Assembly: GCA_964582225.1 (NCBI GenBank)
Contig: CAZORA010000003.1
Coordinates: 124,001 to 188,000 of the forward strand
Direction of reading: 5' to 3'
DNA: 64,000 bases
From: Dokdonella_A sp964582225
GTDB taxonomy: Bacteria; Pseudomonadota; Gammaproteobacteria; Xanthomonadales; Rhodanobacteraceae
Made by a program: the position numbers and the translations under genes. Of the stretch, positions 54,975 through 62,263 are shown piece by piece. Each line of letters opens with the position of its first letter. Positions within the stretch are counted from its first letter, which is position 1. Below the pieces are notes generated by a model, which saw only the letters and a program-made list of their open reading frames with translations, did no database searches and was not told the DNA's origin.

Positions 54975-56229
54975 GGGCGGATGCTCCAAAGGTGCGGTGA
55001 CCGGCGACGGCGATCTGCGGGCCGGCGGCGGGCAAGGCGGCGAAGGCGTAGGCGAGCGCGTCGACCATGTCGTCATGCGCGCCAACAGGGAAGGACAGCA
55101 GCTCGTCCTCGAACTCCGGCGACAGACCGGGCGCATGGGCAACCTGGCCCTGCTCGTAGCGCGCTTGCAGCGGCAGGAAGCGGGTGAGCTTGTCCTTGTC
55201 GGGCTTGACGCCGCGCACAGGGAGCGTGGTGGTGCGCAAGAGTTCCTGCACCACGGAGACCTGATACTGCACGGCCTCGATGGCGATGACGGACGGGCTG
55301 TGCTTGGCGGCCACGGCGCGGACGAAGTTCAGCACCTGGTGGAACGGCGCGCGGGTGCGCTGCACGTCGAGCACGGTCAGCGCGCCATCGGGCGCGCGGG
55401 CGAGTACCACGGCTGCCGTGTAGTCGGCGCCCTGCTTCTGCGACAGGGCGAGGTCAACGCCCATGACGATGGTGCAGCCGTCAGGGGCGGCGCCTTGGCG
55501 CAGCCATTCGCGGTGCATGACAGCGTCCTTGAGGTTGACGAACTCGCCATCCAGATACGCGCGCAGCAATGCGGATGGATAGCTCGCGCGCAGCGATTGG
55601 ACGTAGGCGGGATCGAGCGCAGGATTGTCCATGGTGCGGCCGCGATAGATGACGTACCCATTGGCCTCGGCGGCGGCGACGTCACGGCCCCACTGCTCGT
55701 AGACGAAGCGGAAGCCTTCCGGCGTGGTCGCCACGCTCATCGTGTTGGGAGGCATGCCGGCGATTGGCACGCGGCGCTTGGCGCGGTTGCGGGCGAGCGC
55801 AAGACGCCAGACCTGCGCCGCCTTGTCGGTCGGCAAGGTGTCCAGCTCATCGAAGAACGAGTCGGTCACCTCGTAGCCGATGATGGATTCCGGCGCGTCC
55901 GTGGAGCGGAAGATGACGCGGCCGATGCCGGGGATGTCCACTTGCGGGCGACCCGCAACCAAGCGCGCGCGGGCGCGAATGCCGAACTCGCTCTCGACGA
56001 TGGCGAGCAAGCGCGGGATGCCGAGGTCGTGGATCAGGCCATAGGTGGGCATGTAGTAGGCGCAGGTCTGCCCGCCGCCCAACAGGCCCAGCAGACGCAG
56101 GATGAGCGCATGGGTTTTCCCAGAACCATATCCGCCCACATAGGCCGGGAACGGCGCGCGGCTGGCCGCGAAGGCCGCCTGTGCGCCGTGGGTGGGGATG
56201 GGTTCGGCGAGGGTGATTGCGGCGGTCAT
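54949..56229 (-). CDS. terL: Terminase large subunit
   Basis: 426 residues from the ATG at 56229 (MTAAITLAEPIPTHG). The ATPase Walker A is GGYGSGKTHAL, Walker B is DSFFDELDTL, and the nuclease domain has VMGVDLALSQKQGADY and the C-terminal HDDMVDALAYA. It packages DNA into proheads and cuts concatemers. It is separated from the small subunit by a hicAB pair on the opposite strand. Confidence 0.92.
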   Translation of the reverse strand: MTAAITLAEPIPTHGAQAAFAASRAPFPAYVGGYGSGKTHALILRLLGLLGGGQTCAYYMPTYGLIHDLGIPRLLAIVESEFGIRARARLVAGRPQVDIPGIGRVIFRSTDAPESIIGYEVTDSFFDELDTLPTDKAAQVWRLALARNRAKRRVPIAGMPPNTMSVATTPEGFRFVYEQWGRDVAAAEANGYVIYRGRTMDNPALDPAYVQSLRASYPSALLRAYLDGEFVNLKDAVMHREWLRQGAAPDGCTIVMGVDLALSQKQGADYTAAVVLARAPDGALTVLDVQRTRAPFHQVLNFVRAVAAKHSPSVIAIEAVQYQVSVVQELLRTTTLPVRGVKPDKDKLTRFLPLQARYEQGQVAHAPGLSPEFEDELLSFPVGAHDDMVDALAYAFAALPAAGPQIAVAGHRTFGASAHVAFPSAL

Positions 56230-56244
56230 GCTAGCGCATTCCGC

Positions 56245-56273
56245 TTGACAACAGGACATAAGTGTCCTATAGT
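56245..56273 (+). promoter_or_regulatory. Consensus sigma-70 promoter and palindromic operator of hicAB
   Basis: TTGACA (56245-56250), 17 nt, TATAGT (56268-56273). A palindrome AGGACA-TAAG-TGTCCT (56253-56268) fills the spacer, the expected place for autoregulation by HicB. The hicA ATG begins 7 nt after the -10, so transcription would start at or within one or two bases of the ATG. Confidence 0.85.
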
Positions 56274-56280
56274 GCGCCTC

Positions 56281-56484
56281 ATGAAAACACGGCAATTCAT
56301 GAAACTTCTCAAGGCCAAAGGCGCCACCGTCGACAGCGCGCGAGGCAAAGGAGGCCATGTGCTGGTGACCTTGAACGGCAGGCAGACCACCGTGCCAAGC
56401 CACGGCGATATGGACTTCGACCGTGATTTCCTCGACGACATCTGCAAGCAGCTTGGAACACGGCTGCGGGAGCTGACGAAATGA
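56281..56484 (+). CDS. hicA: HicA-type mRNA interferase toxin
   Basis: 67 residues: MKTRQFMKLLKAKGATVD, then GKGGHVLVTLNGRQTTVPSHG with the catalytic histidine, and a C-terminal DDICKQLGTRLREL helix. HicA is a dsRBD-fold ribonuclease that cleaves mRNA. Intact length. The stop overlaps the hicB ATG (ATGA). There is no leader, so translation is probably leaderless. It lies between terS and terL, against their direction, like a moron. Confidence 0.92.
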   Translation: MKTRQFMKLLKAKGATVDSARGKGGHVLVTLNGRQTTVPSHGDMDFDRDFLDDICKQLGTRLRELTK

Positions 56485-56945
56485 ACCTTGTTTACCCTGT
56501 CACTTTGAAAACCTACGCCAGCGGGCAAGTCGGCGCACGATTCCCCGATGTACCGGAGGCCATGACCGCAGGCGCGGACGCTTCGTCCGCCTTGGCTGCT
56601 GCCGAGGATGCGCTGATCGTTGCCCTGTCCGGCTATATCGACCGTGGTCGCGCACTCCCCCGCGCTTCCAAGGCGGCGCACGGGCAGCCGGTCGTCGCAC
56701 TCCCGGCGCGCATCGCGCTGAAGTTCGCCATCCATGCCGCCATGCGGCAGGCCGGCATGACGCAAACGCAACTGGCCGGCAAGCTCGGCATCGATGCGCG
56801 GCAGGTGCGGCGCATTCTCGACCTGGATCACGAGTCCACCCTTGCGCAGATGGAATCGGCACTGGGTGCGCTGGGGCGCCGCGCCTCGGTGAGCGTGTCG
56901 AAAGTCTCGCCGCTCGATTCCAGGCGCGCCGCCTTGCCGGTGTAG
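56481..56945 (+). CDS. hicB: HicB-type antitoxin with helix-turn-helix
   Basis: 154 residues. The N-terminal partial RNase H-like HicB domain (YPVTLKTYASGQVGARFPDVPEA) neutralises HicA. The C-terminal part is an XRE-like helix-turn-helix (MTQTQLAGKLGIDARQVRRILD) that should bind the palindrome in the promoter. Convergent with terS, 13 bp apart. Confidence 0.92.
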   Translation: MNLVYPVTLKTYASGQVGARFPDVPEAMTAGADASSALAAAEDALIVALSGYIDRGRALPRASKAAHGQPVVALPARIALKFAIHAAMRQAGMTQTQLAGKLGIDARQVRRILDLDHESTLAQMESALGALGRRASVSVSKVSPLDSRRAALPV

Positions 56946-56958
56946 GCTTGCCAGCGCT

Positions 56959-57447
56959 TCACAGCGTCACCAATGGCCGCGACAGCGGCACGCTGGTCGG
57001 CGCGCCATCGTCCAGGCCCCAGGCCTTGCGCTCGCCGGCCTGCTGGATCGCGGTCATCTCCGCCGTGATCTTGGCCAGCTTGGCGCGCTCGAAGGCATCC
57101 TTCGCGTCCGCCTCGCGTTCGGCCAGCGCTTCCTGACGCAGCTTGACCACCTGCAACCACTCCTGCCGGTGCCGGCGCACGACGGCGGCGGTTTCGTCCG
57201 CCGCGGCATCGATGGCCGCGGCTTTCTTTTTGGGGTTGCAGGGTGCAACAACGCCTGCAACCTTCTCCGCAACCTTGCGACGCACCGACTCGCCCACGTC
57301 TTGCCCGTCGCCCCATCCGTCGCGCTTCGCACGCTTCTGGATCGCCTGATGCGAAACGCCATGCTTGGCGGCCAGTTCGGGGAACGAAGCCCCGGCCTCG
57401 CGCTCGGCGCGGATGGTTTCCCACTGGTCGGTGGTGAGGCGGGCCAT
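56959..57447 (-). CDS. terS: Terminase small subunit-like protein
   Basis: 162 residues from the ATG at 57447 (MARLTTDQWETIRAERE). An N-terminal helix-turn-helix (ASFPELAAKHGVSHQAIQKRAK) is followed by a long charged helix (EREADAKDAFERAKLAKI) for oligomerisation. This is the DNA-recognition subunit of the packaging motor. Its start overlaps the Rz stop as TAATG. Confidence 0.8.
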   Translation of the reverse strand: MARLTTDQWETIRAEREAGASFPELAAKHGVSHQAIQKRAKRDGWGDGQDVGESVRRKVAEKVAGVVAPCNPKKKAAAIDAAADETAAVVRRHRQEWLQVVKLRQEALAEREADAKDAFERAKLAKITAEMTAIQQAGERKAWGLDDGAPTSVPLSRPLVTL

Positions 57448-57908
57448 TACCGCGCGCGCTCCCGATCCGCCATCACGATGGCTTGCAGTCCTCGCACCTG
57501 GGCGTCGCACTCGTCGGCGGCTCGAACAATTCTTGCCGCACTTTCTCGCCGGCTTTGCTCGGCTGCATCAAGCTCGCGGGCGGCGGAGGCGGCATCGGAC
57601 AAGCGAGCGGCTTCACAACCGCGCCACTGGTTGCGCAGGCGGACAGTGCCAACGCGCAGGCCAGTGACAACGGCATCAGCAGCAGTTTCGGCATCGTGCT
57701 TCCCCTTCTCGTATTCGGTCGCGGCGGTTGCGTAGGCGTCGGCGATCGCGCGCTCGGCTTCTCGAGCGGCGCGCTGCGCGTCTTGCGCGGCTCTGGCCGC
57801 ATCGCGCTCCATGCCGGAGATCGTGAGCTGTGCGCGGTACAGGCGCGTGGTCTGCGCGGCCAGGGCAGCGAGCAAGACGATGATTGCAGCGGCGAAGACG
57901 CGCGTCAC
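57447..57908 (-). CDS. Rz-like inner-membrane spanin
   Basis: 153 residues from a GTG at 57908, with GAGGA about 7 nt upstream. One N-terminal transmembrane helix (VFAAAIIVLLAALAAQTT) precedes a long periplasmic Ala/Arg/Glu coiled coil. With Rz1 it bridges the inner and outer membranes and fuses them in the last step of lysis. The Rz1 gene is embedded in another frame. Confidence 0.82.
   Translation of the reverse strand: MTRVFAAAIIVLLAALAAQTTRLYRAQLTISGMERDAARAAQDAQRAAREAERAIADAYATAATEYEKGKHDAETAADAVVTGLRVGTVRLRNQWRGCEAARLSDAASAARELDAAEQSRRESAARIVRAADECDAQVRGLQAIVMADRERAR
57473..57694 (-). CDS. Rz1-like outer-membrane spanin lipoprotein, embedded in Rz
   Basis: 73 residues from the ATG at 57694 in a different frame of the Rz gene. 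A signal sequence ends with lipobox LSAC, and the mature part is Pro-rich (CPMPPPPPASLMQPS). Lambda Rz/Rz1 has the same nested layout. It is anchored in the outer membrane and pairs with Rz. Confidence 0.85.
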   Translation of the reverse strand: MPKLLLMPLSLACALALSACATSGAVVKPLACPMPPPPPASLMQPSKAGEKVRQELFEPPTSATPRCEDCKPS

Positions 57909-58099
57909 AGTCGATCCTCGCGCGCCGTGAACGGGTGTGGTACGGGCAGCCAATCGATACAGCGCGGCGGGTTGATGCTCGGGCGCAGACGCGGCTGACG
58001 GTCCTGCGCGGCGTCGGAATGGCGATCTGCGCGACGCCAGCAGGTTTCGCAAATGCGCAGGCCGGCGCCGTCGCAAAGGAGGTCTGGCACTCGGCTCAC
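57905..58099 (-). CDS. Small CxxC protein in the lysis cassette
   Basis: 64 residues from a GTG at 58099 with AAGGAG 8 nt upstream. The start has LCDGAGLRICETCWRRADRH, with Cys in CxxC and more Cys/His that could bind zinc, followed by a Pro-rich part and RCIDWLPVPHP. Overlaps of four bases (GTGA) with both lysozyme stop and Rz start show it is part of the operon. Function not known. Confidence 0.65.
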   Translation of the reverse strand: MSRVPDLLCDGAGLRICETCWRRADRHSDAAQDRQPRLRPSINPPRCIDWLPVPHPFTAREDRL

Positions 58100-58599
58100 G
58101 ATTCGTCTCCTTGCCAATCGCGGCTCAAGCACATGTTGAGCTCGGCGGCACGGCGGCGCGTGAGGCCAGGCAGCGTGATCTTGACGCCCATCTTGGTCGC
58201 CTTGTCCCAACGTGTGAGCTGGTGGCACCACACGGCGCCATCGACGCCGGCGTTGAGCAGCTTCGCGAGCGTAGACGTGCAAGCGGCATGCGTGCCCACG
58301 TTGTCGGCCCAGGACACCAGCGCGGCGCCCTGGCCGACCGTAACTTCGCCATCCATGCACGCGGACAAGGATCCCCACACGCGCTGCAGGCGCGGAGCGT
58401 AGCGCGCGATGCACTCGTCCCAGGTGTAGCGCTGCACGCCGATGCGAACATCAGGCCCGGTCTCGCCCACGCACTCGGTCGGGATGCCGACCGGGTCGGC
58501 GTAGCCGGTCGGGAACACGCCTTCGAACGCGACGCCCATGGGCACAGCGAGCGCAACGGCTGCGGTCGCGGCAAGTCCACCCTTGACGCGCAGGCTCAC
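58096..58599 (-). CDS. SAR endolysin (GH24 lysozyme)
   Basis: 167 residues from a GTG at 58599. The catalytic pattern Glu26-x8-Asp35-x5-Thr41 is exactly that of T4/P21-type lysozymes (E in FEGVF, D in ADPVG, T in PTECVG). The first 22 residues are a weakly hydrophobic, Ala/Gly-rich signal-arrest-release segment (GLAATAAVALAVPMG), so the enzyme can be exported by Sec and be activated by release from the membrane. It cuts glycan strands of peptidoglycan. Confidence 0.88.
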   Translation of the reverse strand: MSLRVKGGLAATAAVALAVPMGVAFEGVFPTGYADPVGIPTECVGETGPDVRIGVQRYTWDECIARYAPRLQRVWGSLSACMDGEVTVGQGAALVSWADNVGTHAACTSTLAKLLNAGVDGAVWCHQLTRWDKATKMGVKITLPGLTRRRAAELNMCLSRDWQGDES

Positions 58600-58913
58600 G
58601 GCGCACCCCCGCGCTGGCCCTCGATGACCTTGAGGCGCCCATCCAGGCTGATGATCGCCTTCTCGTTCTGGTCGATGCGGCGCGTCATTTCCGCCACGTC
58701 GCGCTTGGCATCGCGCGCGGTGTATGCGCCGGCCTGCAGCACTTCGACGCGTTCCAGCTTCGTCGTCAGCACCGCCTGGTTTCTGTCGACTGCGACCAGG
58801 GTCACGACGCCCCAGATGATGGCGGCCGCGGTCAGCGACAGCATCACGGACTGGAATCGCCGCTCCCATTCGTCGCGTTTGATCTTCTTGCGGAGCTGTT
58901 CAGTGGTCAGCAT
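58596..58913 (-). CDS. Single-TM coiled-coil protein in holin position
   Basis: 105 residues from the ATG at 58913. A charged N-terminus (LRKKIKRDEWERRFQ) and one transmembrane helix (SLTAAAIIWGVVTLVAV) precede a coiled coil (ARDAKRDVAEMTRRIDQNE). Coupled to the lysozyme gene by a GTGA overlap. With SAR endolysins the holin is often a pinholin; this protein may be that or an accessory, but topology alone does not prove it. Confidence 0.6.
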   Translation of the reverse strand: MLTTEQLRKKIKRDEWERRFQSVMLSLTAAAIIWGVVTLVAVDRNQAVLTTKLERVEVLQAGAYTARDAKRDVAEMTRRIDQNEKAIISLDGRLKVIEGQRGGAP

Positions 58914-58958
58914 GGACGCTCGCCCGTTGAGTGATGCGCGGTCACCGGGTCGGAGATC

Positions 58959-59099
58959 GTGCCGGACGCATCGCCGATCGAGCCGCTCACGGCCGGCCTG
59001 GCCGCCGGACGCTACATCGGCGCCCGCGCGGATGGTGCCGTCACCTGGTCGGACGTGGAGCACTACGTCTGCCGCCGGCCTGCGGAGCTGTCGTTATGA
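58959..59099 (+). CDS. Small phage protein, start of rightward operon
   Basis: 46 residues from a GTG at 58959 preceded by GGAG (VPDASPIEPLTAGLAAGRYIG...). The stop overlaps the next ATG (ATGA). Not recognised; compositionally similar to its neighbours. Start uncertain. Confidence 0.4.
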   Translation: MPDASPIEPLTAGLAAGRYIGARADGAVTWSDVEHYVCRRPAELSL

Positions 59100-59362
59100 T
59101 CGCCCACTCCTGCCGCGCCTTGTCCAACGACGAGCGTCGCGCGCTATGGGCCGTCCGCTACTACGGCGGCGGCCACCACCGCATGACCACGGCGACCCGG
59201 ACGCCGCCCCGGCGCGCAACAGCGCCCGACAACAGCCCGCGCGCGGCGCGCGGATCCGGCGACGCCGCCACTTTCCTTCCGCCGCGGTACGCCTTTGAGG
59301 GCGTGCCCGAATCCGACCTGCCGACCTGGCACCCCGACAGCCTGCGCTATGCCGGCCCCTGA
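59096..59362 (+). CDS. Small phage protein
   Basis: 88 residues from the ATG at 59096, with GGAG about 9 nt upstream. SNDERRALWAVRYYGGG at the start and PPRYAFEGVPESDLP near the end. Arg/Pro/Thr-rich in the middle. Not recognised; lies just before a run of recombination genes. Confidence 0.45.
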   Translation: MIAHSCRALSNDERRALWAVRYYGGGHHRMTTATRTPPRRATAPDNSPRAARGSGDAATFLPPRYAFEGVPESDLPTWHPDSLRYAGP

Positions 59363-59381
59363 CCCGTACCTGGAGAACCCC

Positions 59382-59840
59382 ATGCACACCGCATCCGTCA
59401 CCCCGCTGGTTCCGCGCCAGCAAACCCCCACCCTCGCCGAGGCCTGCGCCGCGCTGGAGACTGCCAAGGCCGTCGAGCAAGCCGCCACCGCCGAGCGTCT
59501 GGCCGCCGAGGAAGCCGTGCTCGCCCTGATCGGCGAGCTGCCCGAGGAAGGCACGACCAAGCGCGAGGCCGGCGGCTTCAAGATCGCCATCACCACCAGC
59601 ATCCGCCGCTCCGTGGATGCCGACGCGCTCGCCGCGGTCGCGCAGTCCGGCCGCATCCCCGAGGCGATCGGCAAGCGCCTGATCCGCTGGAAGCCCGAGC
59701 TGGTCACGCGCGAGATGCGCTACGTGCAGGCCAACGAACCGGCGATCTACGCCGCGGTGGCCGAGTGCACCACGGCCAAGCCGGGCAAGCCGGCGGTGAA
59801 GGTCGAGCGTATCGACGGTCCGACCGGGGAGGCCGCGTGA
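59382..59840 (+). CDS. Phage protein of the recombination operon
   Basis: 152 residues from the ATG at 59382, GGAG 8 nt upstream. A helical Ala/Glu N-terminal half (ALETAKAVEQAATAERLAAEE) and then a KREAGGFKIAITTSIRRSVDAD domain with KPELVTREMRYVQ. This type often precedes single-strand annealing genes. No function known. Stop overlaps the next ATG (TGATG). Confidence 0.6.
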   Translation: MHTASVTPLVPRQQTPTLAEACAALETAKAVEQAATAERLAAEEAVLALIGELPEEGTTKREAGGFKIAITTSIRRSVDADALAAVAQSGRIPEAIGKRLIRWKPELVTREMRYVQANEPAIYAAVAECTTAKPGKPAVKVERIDGPTGEAA

Positions 59841-60625
59841 TGGCTATTTCCCTGGCATCCATCAGCAAGACCAGCCGCAGCAGCGCGCCGCCGCGCGTCG
59901 TGATCCACGGCGAGCACGGGGTCGGCAAGTCCACGCTTGGCGCGAGCGCGTACAAACCGATCTTCCTGCCGTTCGAGGATGGTTTATCCGGCATCGAGAC
60001 CAGCGCGTTCCCGCTCTTGACCAGCTACGCCGATGCGCTCGCCGCGGTTGAGACCCTCATCAGCGAGCCGCACGACTTCGGCACCGCGGTGCTCGACTCC
60101 GCCGACTGGCTCGAGCCCTTGATCTGGCAGCACGTCTGCAAGCTGCACGGTTGGAGCTCGATCGAGCAGCCCGGCTACGGCAAGGGCTACATCGAGGCCA
60201 ACACCATCTGGCGCCAGTTCCTGGACCAGCTCGACGTGCTGCGCGCCCGCGGCATGGCGGTGATCGTGATCGCGCATTCGGAGATCAAGCACTTCGAGGC
60301 ACCGGATTCGGACGCCTACGACCGCTATCAGATCAAGCTGCAGAAGGGCGCCGCTGCACTCATCCAGGAGTGGGGCGACATCATCGGTTTCGCGCAGATC
60401 GAAACCGCGATCAAGAAGGAACAGGCCGGCTTCAGCGGTACCCGCACGCGCGGCGTCGCCACCGGCCGGCGCGTGCTGCACGTGACCGGAAAGCCCGCCT
60501 ACGTCGCGAAGAACCGCTACGGCATGCCCGACACCATCCCGCTCGACTGGCAGGCGCTGGTCGAGGCGATGCACCCCGCCCCCGCGGCGGCCACCGAAGA
60601 ACCCGCGGCAACCGCCGCGGCCTGA
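59840..60625 (+). CDS. AAA ATPase, Sak4-like phage recombinase candidate
   Basis: 261 residues. Walker A is HGEHGVGKST near residue 25 and the TAVLDSADWLEPL segment follows in the Walker B position; VIVIAHSEIKHFEA is a third ATPase block. Such RecA-fold single-domain ATPases are annotated as phage nucleotide-binding or Sak4 annealing proteins and work with an SSB-like partner, here the next gene. It should promote strand annealing in phage replication. Confidence 0.75.
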   Translation: MAISLASISKTSRSSAPPRVVIHGEHGVGKSTLGASAYKPIFLPFEDGLSGIETSAFPLLTSYADALAAVETLISEPHDFGTAVLDSADWLEPLIWQHVCKLHGWSSIEQPGYGKGYIEANTIWRQFLDQLDVLRARGMAVIVIAHSEIKHFEAPDSDAYDRYQIKLQKGAAALIQEWGDIIGFAQIETAIKKEQAGFSGTRTRGVATGRRVLHVTGKPAYVAKNRYGMPDTIPLDWQALVEAMHPAPAAATEEPAATAAA

Positions 60626-60656
60626 ACCCGAAACCAGCACACAGGAACCCGACACC

Positions 60657-61193
60657 ATGGCTTTTCTTGGACAGCAGTTTGACCCCACCGCCGTTGCGCC
60701 CCGCGAGGACTTCTCTCCGCTCCCGTCCGGCGAGTACCCGGTCATCATCATCGACAGCGACATGAAGCCGACCAAGGCCGGCACCGGCCAGTACCTGGAG
60801 CTCACCTTTCAGGTCATCGACGGGCCGAGCAAGGGGTGCCTGACCAGGGCGCGGCTCAACCTCGACAACCCGAACCCGAAGGCGGTGGAGATCGCCCAAC
60901 GCGACCTCTCGGCCATCTGCCATGCGCTCGGCCACGCGCAGATGCTCACCGACAGCCAGGTGCTGCACAACCGCCCGCTGGTGATCCGCGTCGAGTTCGT
61001 CCCGGCCGGCGGGCGCAACCAGCACGACGGCAACGAGGTGAAGGCCTACAAGCGCCTCGACGGCGCCGCCCCGGTCCACGCTGCGCCGCCCGCGCAGCAT
61101 CACGCGCCGTCGCAGCCGCAGGGCAATCCGTTTGCCAACCAGCCGCCGGCCCCGGCCAACCAGCCGCCGACCTGGGCCAAGCCGGTCGCCTGA
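60657..61193 (+). CDS. DUF669 family (SSB-like) phage protein
   Basis: 178 residues. The N-terminal domain (MAFLGQQFDPTAVAPRED, SGEYPVIIIDSDMKPTKAGTG) is typical of DUF669, and a GNPFANQPPAPANQPPTWA tail with repeated NQPP resembles the disordered C-terminus of SSBs. Expected to bind single-stranded DNA beside the Sak4-like ATPase. Confidence 0.85.
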   Translation: MAFLGQQFDPTAVAPREDFSPLPSGEYPVIIIDSDMKPTKAGTGQYLELTFQVIDGPSKGCLTRARLNLDNPNPKAVEIAQRDLSAICHALGHAQMLTDSQVLHNRPLVIRVEFVPAGGRNQHDGNEVKAYKRLDGAAPVHAAPPAQHHAPSQPQGNPFANQPPAPANQPPTWAKPVA

Positions 61194-61281
61194 CCACCCC
61201 GCGCGAGCACGGCGCGCATCCCCGCGGCTGGCCCGGCCGTAACCGTGCAGGGCACTCATCCCATCTAGGAGGAGCATCCCC

Positions 61282-61425
61282 ATGTCCGATGAAACGGAAG
61301 GCACCGCAGTCGCCACCGACACCGAAATCGCCGCTGAGACCATGCACGGCGATCTGATGCTGGATCGGCTGGACAAGATCGGCAAGCAGTCGCAGGGCGA
61401 CGGCGAACTGGACGCGGCGGCGTGA
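61282..61425 (+). CDS. Small acidic phage protein
   Basis: 47 residues with a perfect AGGAGG(AG) ribosome-binding site. Sequence MSDETEGTAVATDTEIAAE... then LDRLDKIGKQSQ. Strongly acidic; unknown. The stop is two bases from the convergent hicB stop. Confidence 0.6.
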   Translation: MSDETEGTAVATDTEIAAETMHGDLMLDRLDKIGKQSQGDGELDAAA

Positions 61426-61427
61426 GG

Positions 61428-61823
61428 TTATCCCCGCATTGCCAGCCGCGCCGCATCGGCCAGGAAGCCGCTGCGCGTCGCGCCGTGGCTCTTGGCGTAG
61501 GTGTCGATCTTGGCCAGCAGGTTGCGCGGCACGGTGATGTTGATTTTCTCCGCGCGCCCATCGAAGCGCGACACATCCACCTCCACCGCCGCCCACACGC
61601 CATCGGCATAGTCGGGATTGGCGCGATGCTCGCCAATGGTTCGCGGCGCCGGAATGTCGCCGCCGTCTTCGGTGACGCCCTCCAGGTGCAGGTCGATGGC
61701 TTCCACCACCGACGCCAATGCCTCGTCGAACGTATCGCCTGCCGAAAAGCAGCCGGGAAGATCGGGCACGGTCACGCCGTAGCGGACGCCATCATCGGAA
61801 TGCAGGACTACGGGAAAGCGCAT
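61428..61823 (-). CDS. hicB: HicB-type antitoxin (ribbon-helix-helix form)
   Basis: 131 residues. The N-terminal HicB fold reads MRFPVVLHSDDGVRYGVTVPD, with LPGCFSAGDTFDEAL. The C-terminal part INITVPRNLLAKIDTYAKSHG is a ribbon-helix-helix DNA-binding domain, different from the helix-turn-helix of the other HicB here. GGAGG for it lies in the end of hicA. Its toxin gene is broken, so it now stands alone as an orphan antitoxin. Confidence 0.9.
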   Translation of the reverse strand: MRFPVVLHSDDGVRYGVTVPDLPGCFSAGDTFDEALASVVEAIDLHLEGVTEDGGDIPAPRTIGEHRANPDYADGVWAAVEVDVSRFDGRAEKINITVPRNLLAKIDTYAKSHGATRSGFLADAARLAMRG

Positions 61824-61829
61824 GGCGTA

Positions 61830-62011
61830 TTACCTCCAACCCGCCTGTTTCTCAATGCTGCGCAGCGTACCGGCGGGAATGTCGCTGTCGGGGTGCTTGA
61901 CCGTCACCAAACCCGGCTTGGACGGATGCTTGAACTGGTGATGCGAGCCCTTCACGCGGGCCAGAAACCAGCCTTCCGATTCCAACCGCTTGATGACTGC
62001 TTACTGTTCAT
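61830..62011 (-). pseudogene. hicA: hicA toxin gene with a frameshift near its start
   Basis: The minus strand from ATG 62011 starts MNSK as in hicA genes but then runs out of frame and stops. One frame over, the typical HicA sequence VIKRLESEGWFLARVKGS, HHQFKHPSKPGLVTVKHP and GTLRSIEKQAG is present to a TAA at 61830. A one-base loss after the fourth codon explains it (AAGCAGTC for AAG-NCA-GTC or similar). A TAA precedes the correct frame, and the only rescue start would be a TTG inside the first helix. Confidence 0.85.
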
Positions 62012-62018
62012 GATGGTT

Positions 62019-62046
62019 ATTATACCTACGTTTGCGGGATTGTCAA
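62019..62046 (-). promoter_or_regulatory. Consensus promoter of the second hicAB
   Basis: Minus strand TTGACA (62046-62041), 16 nt, TATAAT (62024-62019), a perfect consensus. The ATG of the broken hicA starts 7 nt after the -10, as in the other hicAB. Confidence 0.85.
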
Positions 62047-62107
62047 CACCGTACCTACCGAAAACTGCCGTTTGACAGCATGCCCGCGTGCGCGTAGGGT
62101 CTGCGGC

Positions 62108-62196
62108 AAGGAGTGTCGTAACTCCGAACGCAGCGGTATCCGCGCCGTCACCAGCGGATTTTTTGTGCCCGGCCCTCTACGGTCGGGAGGGCGGCA
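62108..62196 (+). ncRNA. Candidate C4-type antisense RNA
   Basis: In order: segment a' GTCGTAACTCCGAACGCAG (62115-62133), a terminator-like hairpin ATCCGC-N10-GCGGAT with six T (62138-62165) and a hairpin GCCCTC...GAGGGC that carries b' GGTCGGGAGGG (62181-62191). Both segments are complementary to one contiguous stretch downstream (62237-62263), 17 pairs plus 11 pairs. C4 RNAs of P1, P7 and P22 have this two-segment layout and repress the antirepressor gene that follows. Here a BRO-N/Ant-like gene follows at 62327. 5' end and processing are not known. Confidence 0.62.
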
Positions 62197-62236
62197 GCGA
62201 TACAACACGGCTTCGCGCCGGAAAACTGCCCGCCGA

Positions 62237-62263
62237 CTGCGTTCGGTTACGACCCTCCCGACC
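62237..62263 (+). promoter_or_regulatory. Target of the C4-like RNA in the antirepressor leader
   Basis: First part (62237-62253, CTGCGTTCGGTTACGAC) is complementary to a'; second part (62253-62263, CCCTCCCGACC) to b'. Followed by a hairpin CCTCGGG...CCCGAGG (62266-62297) whose loop has another GTCGTAAC (62279-62286) that can also pair with the target, giving alternative folds 30 nt before the antirepressor ribosome-binding site. Confidence 0.6.
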
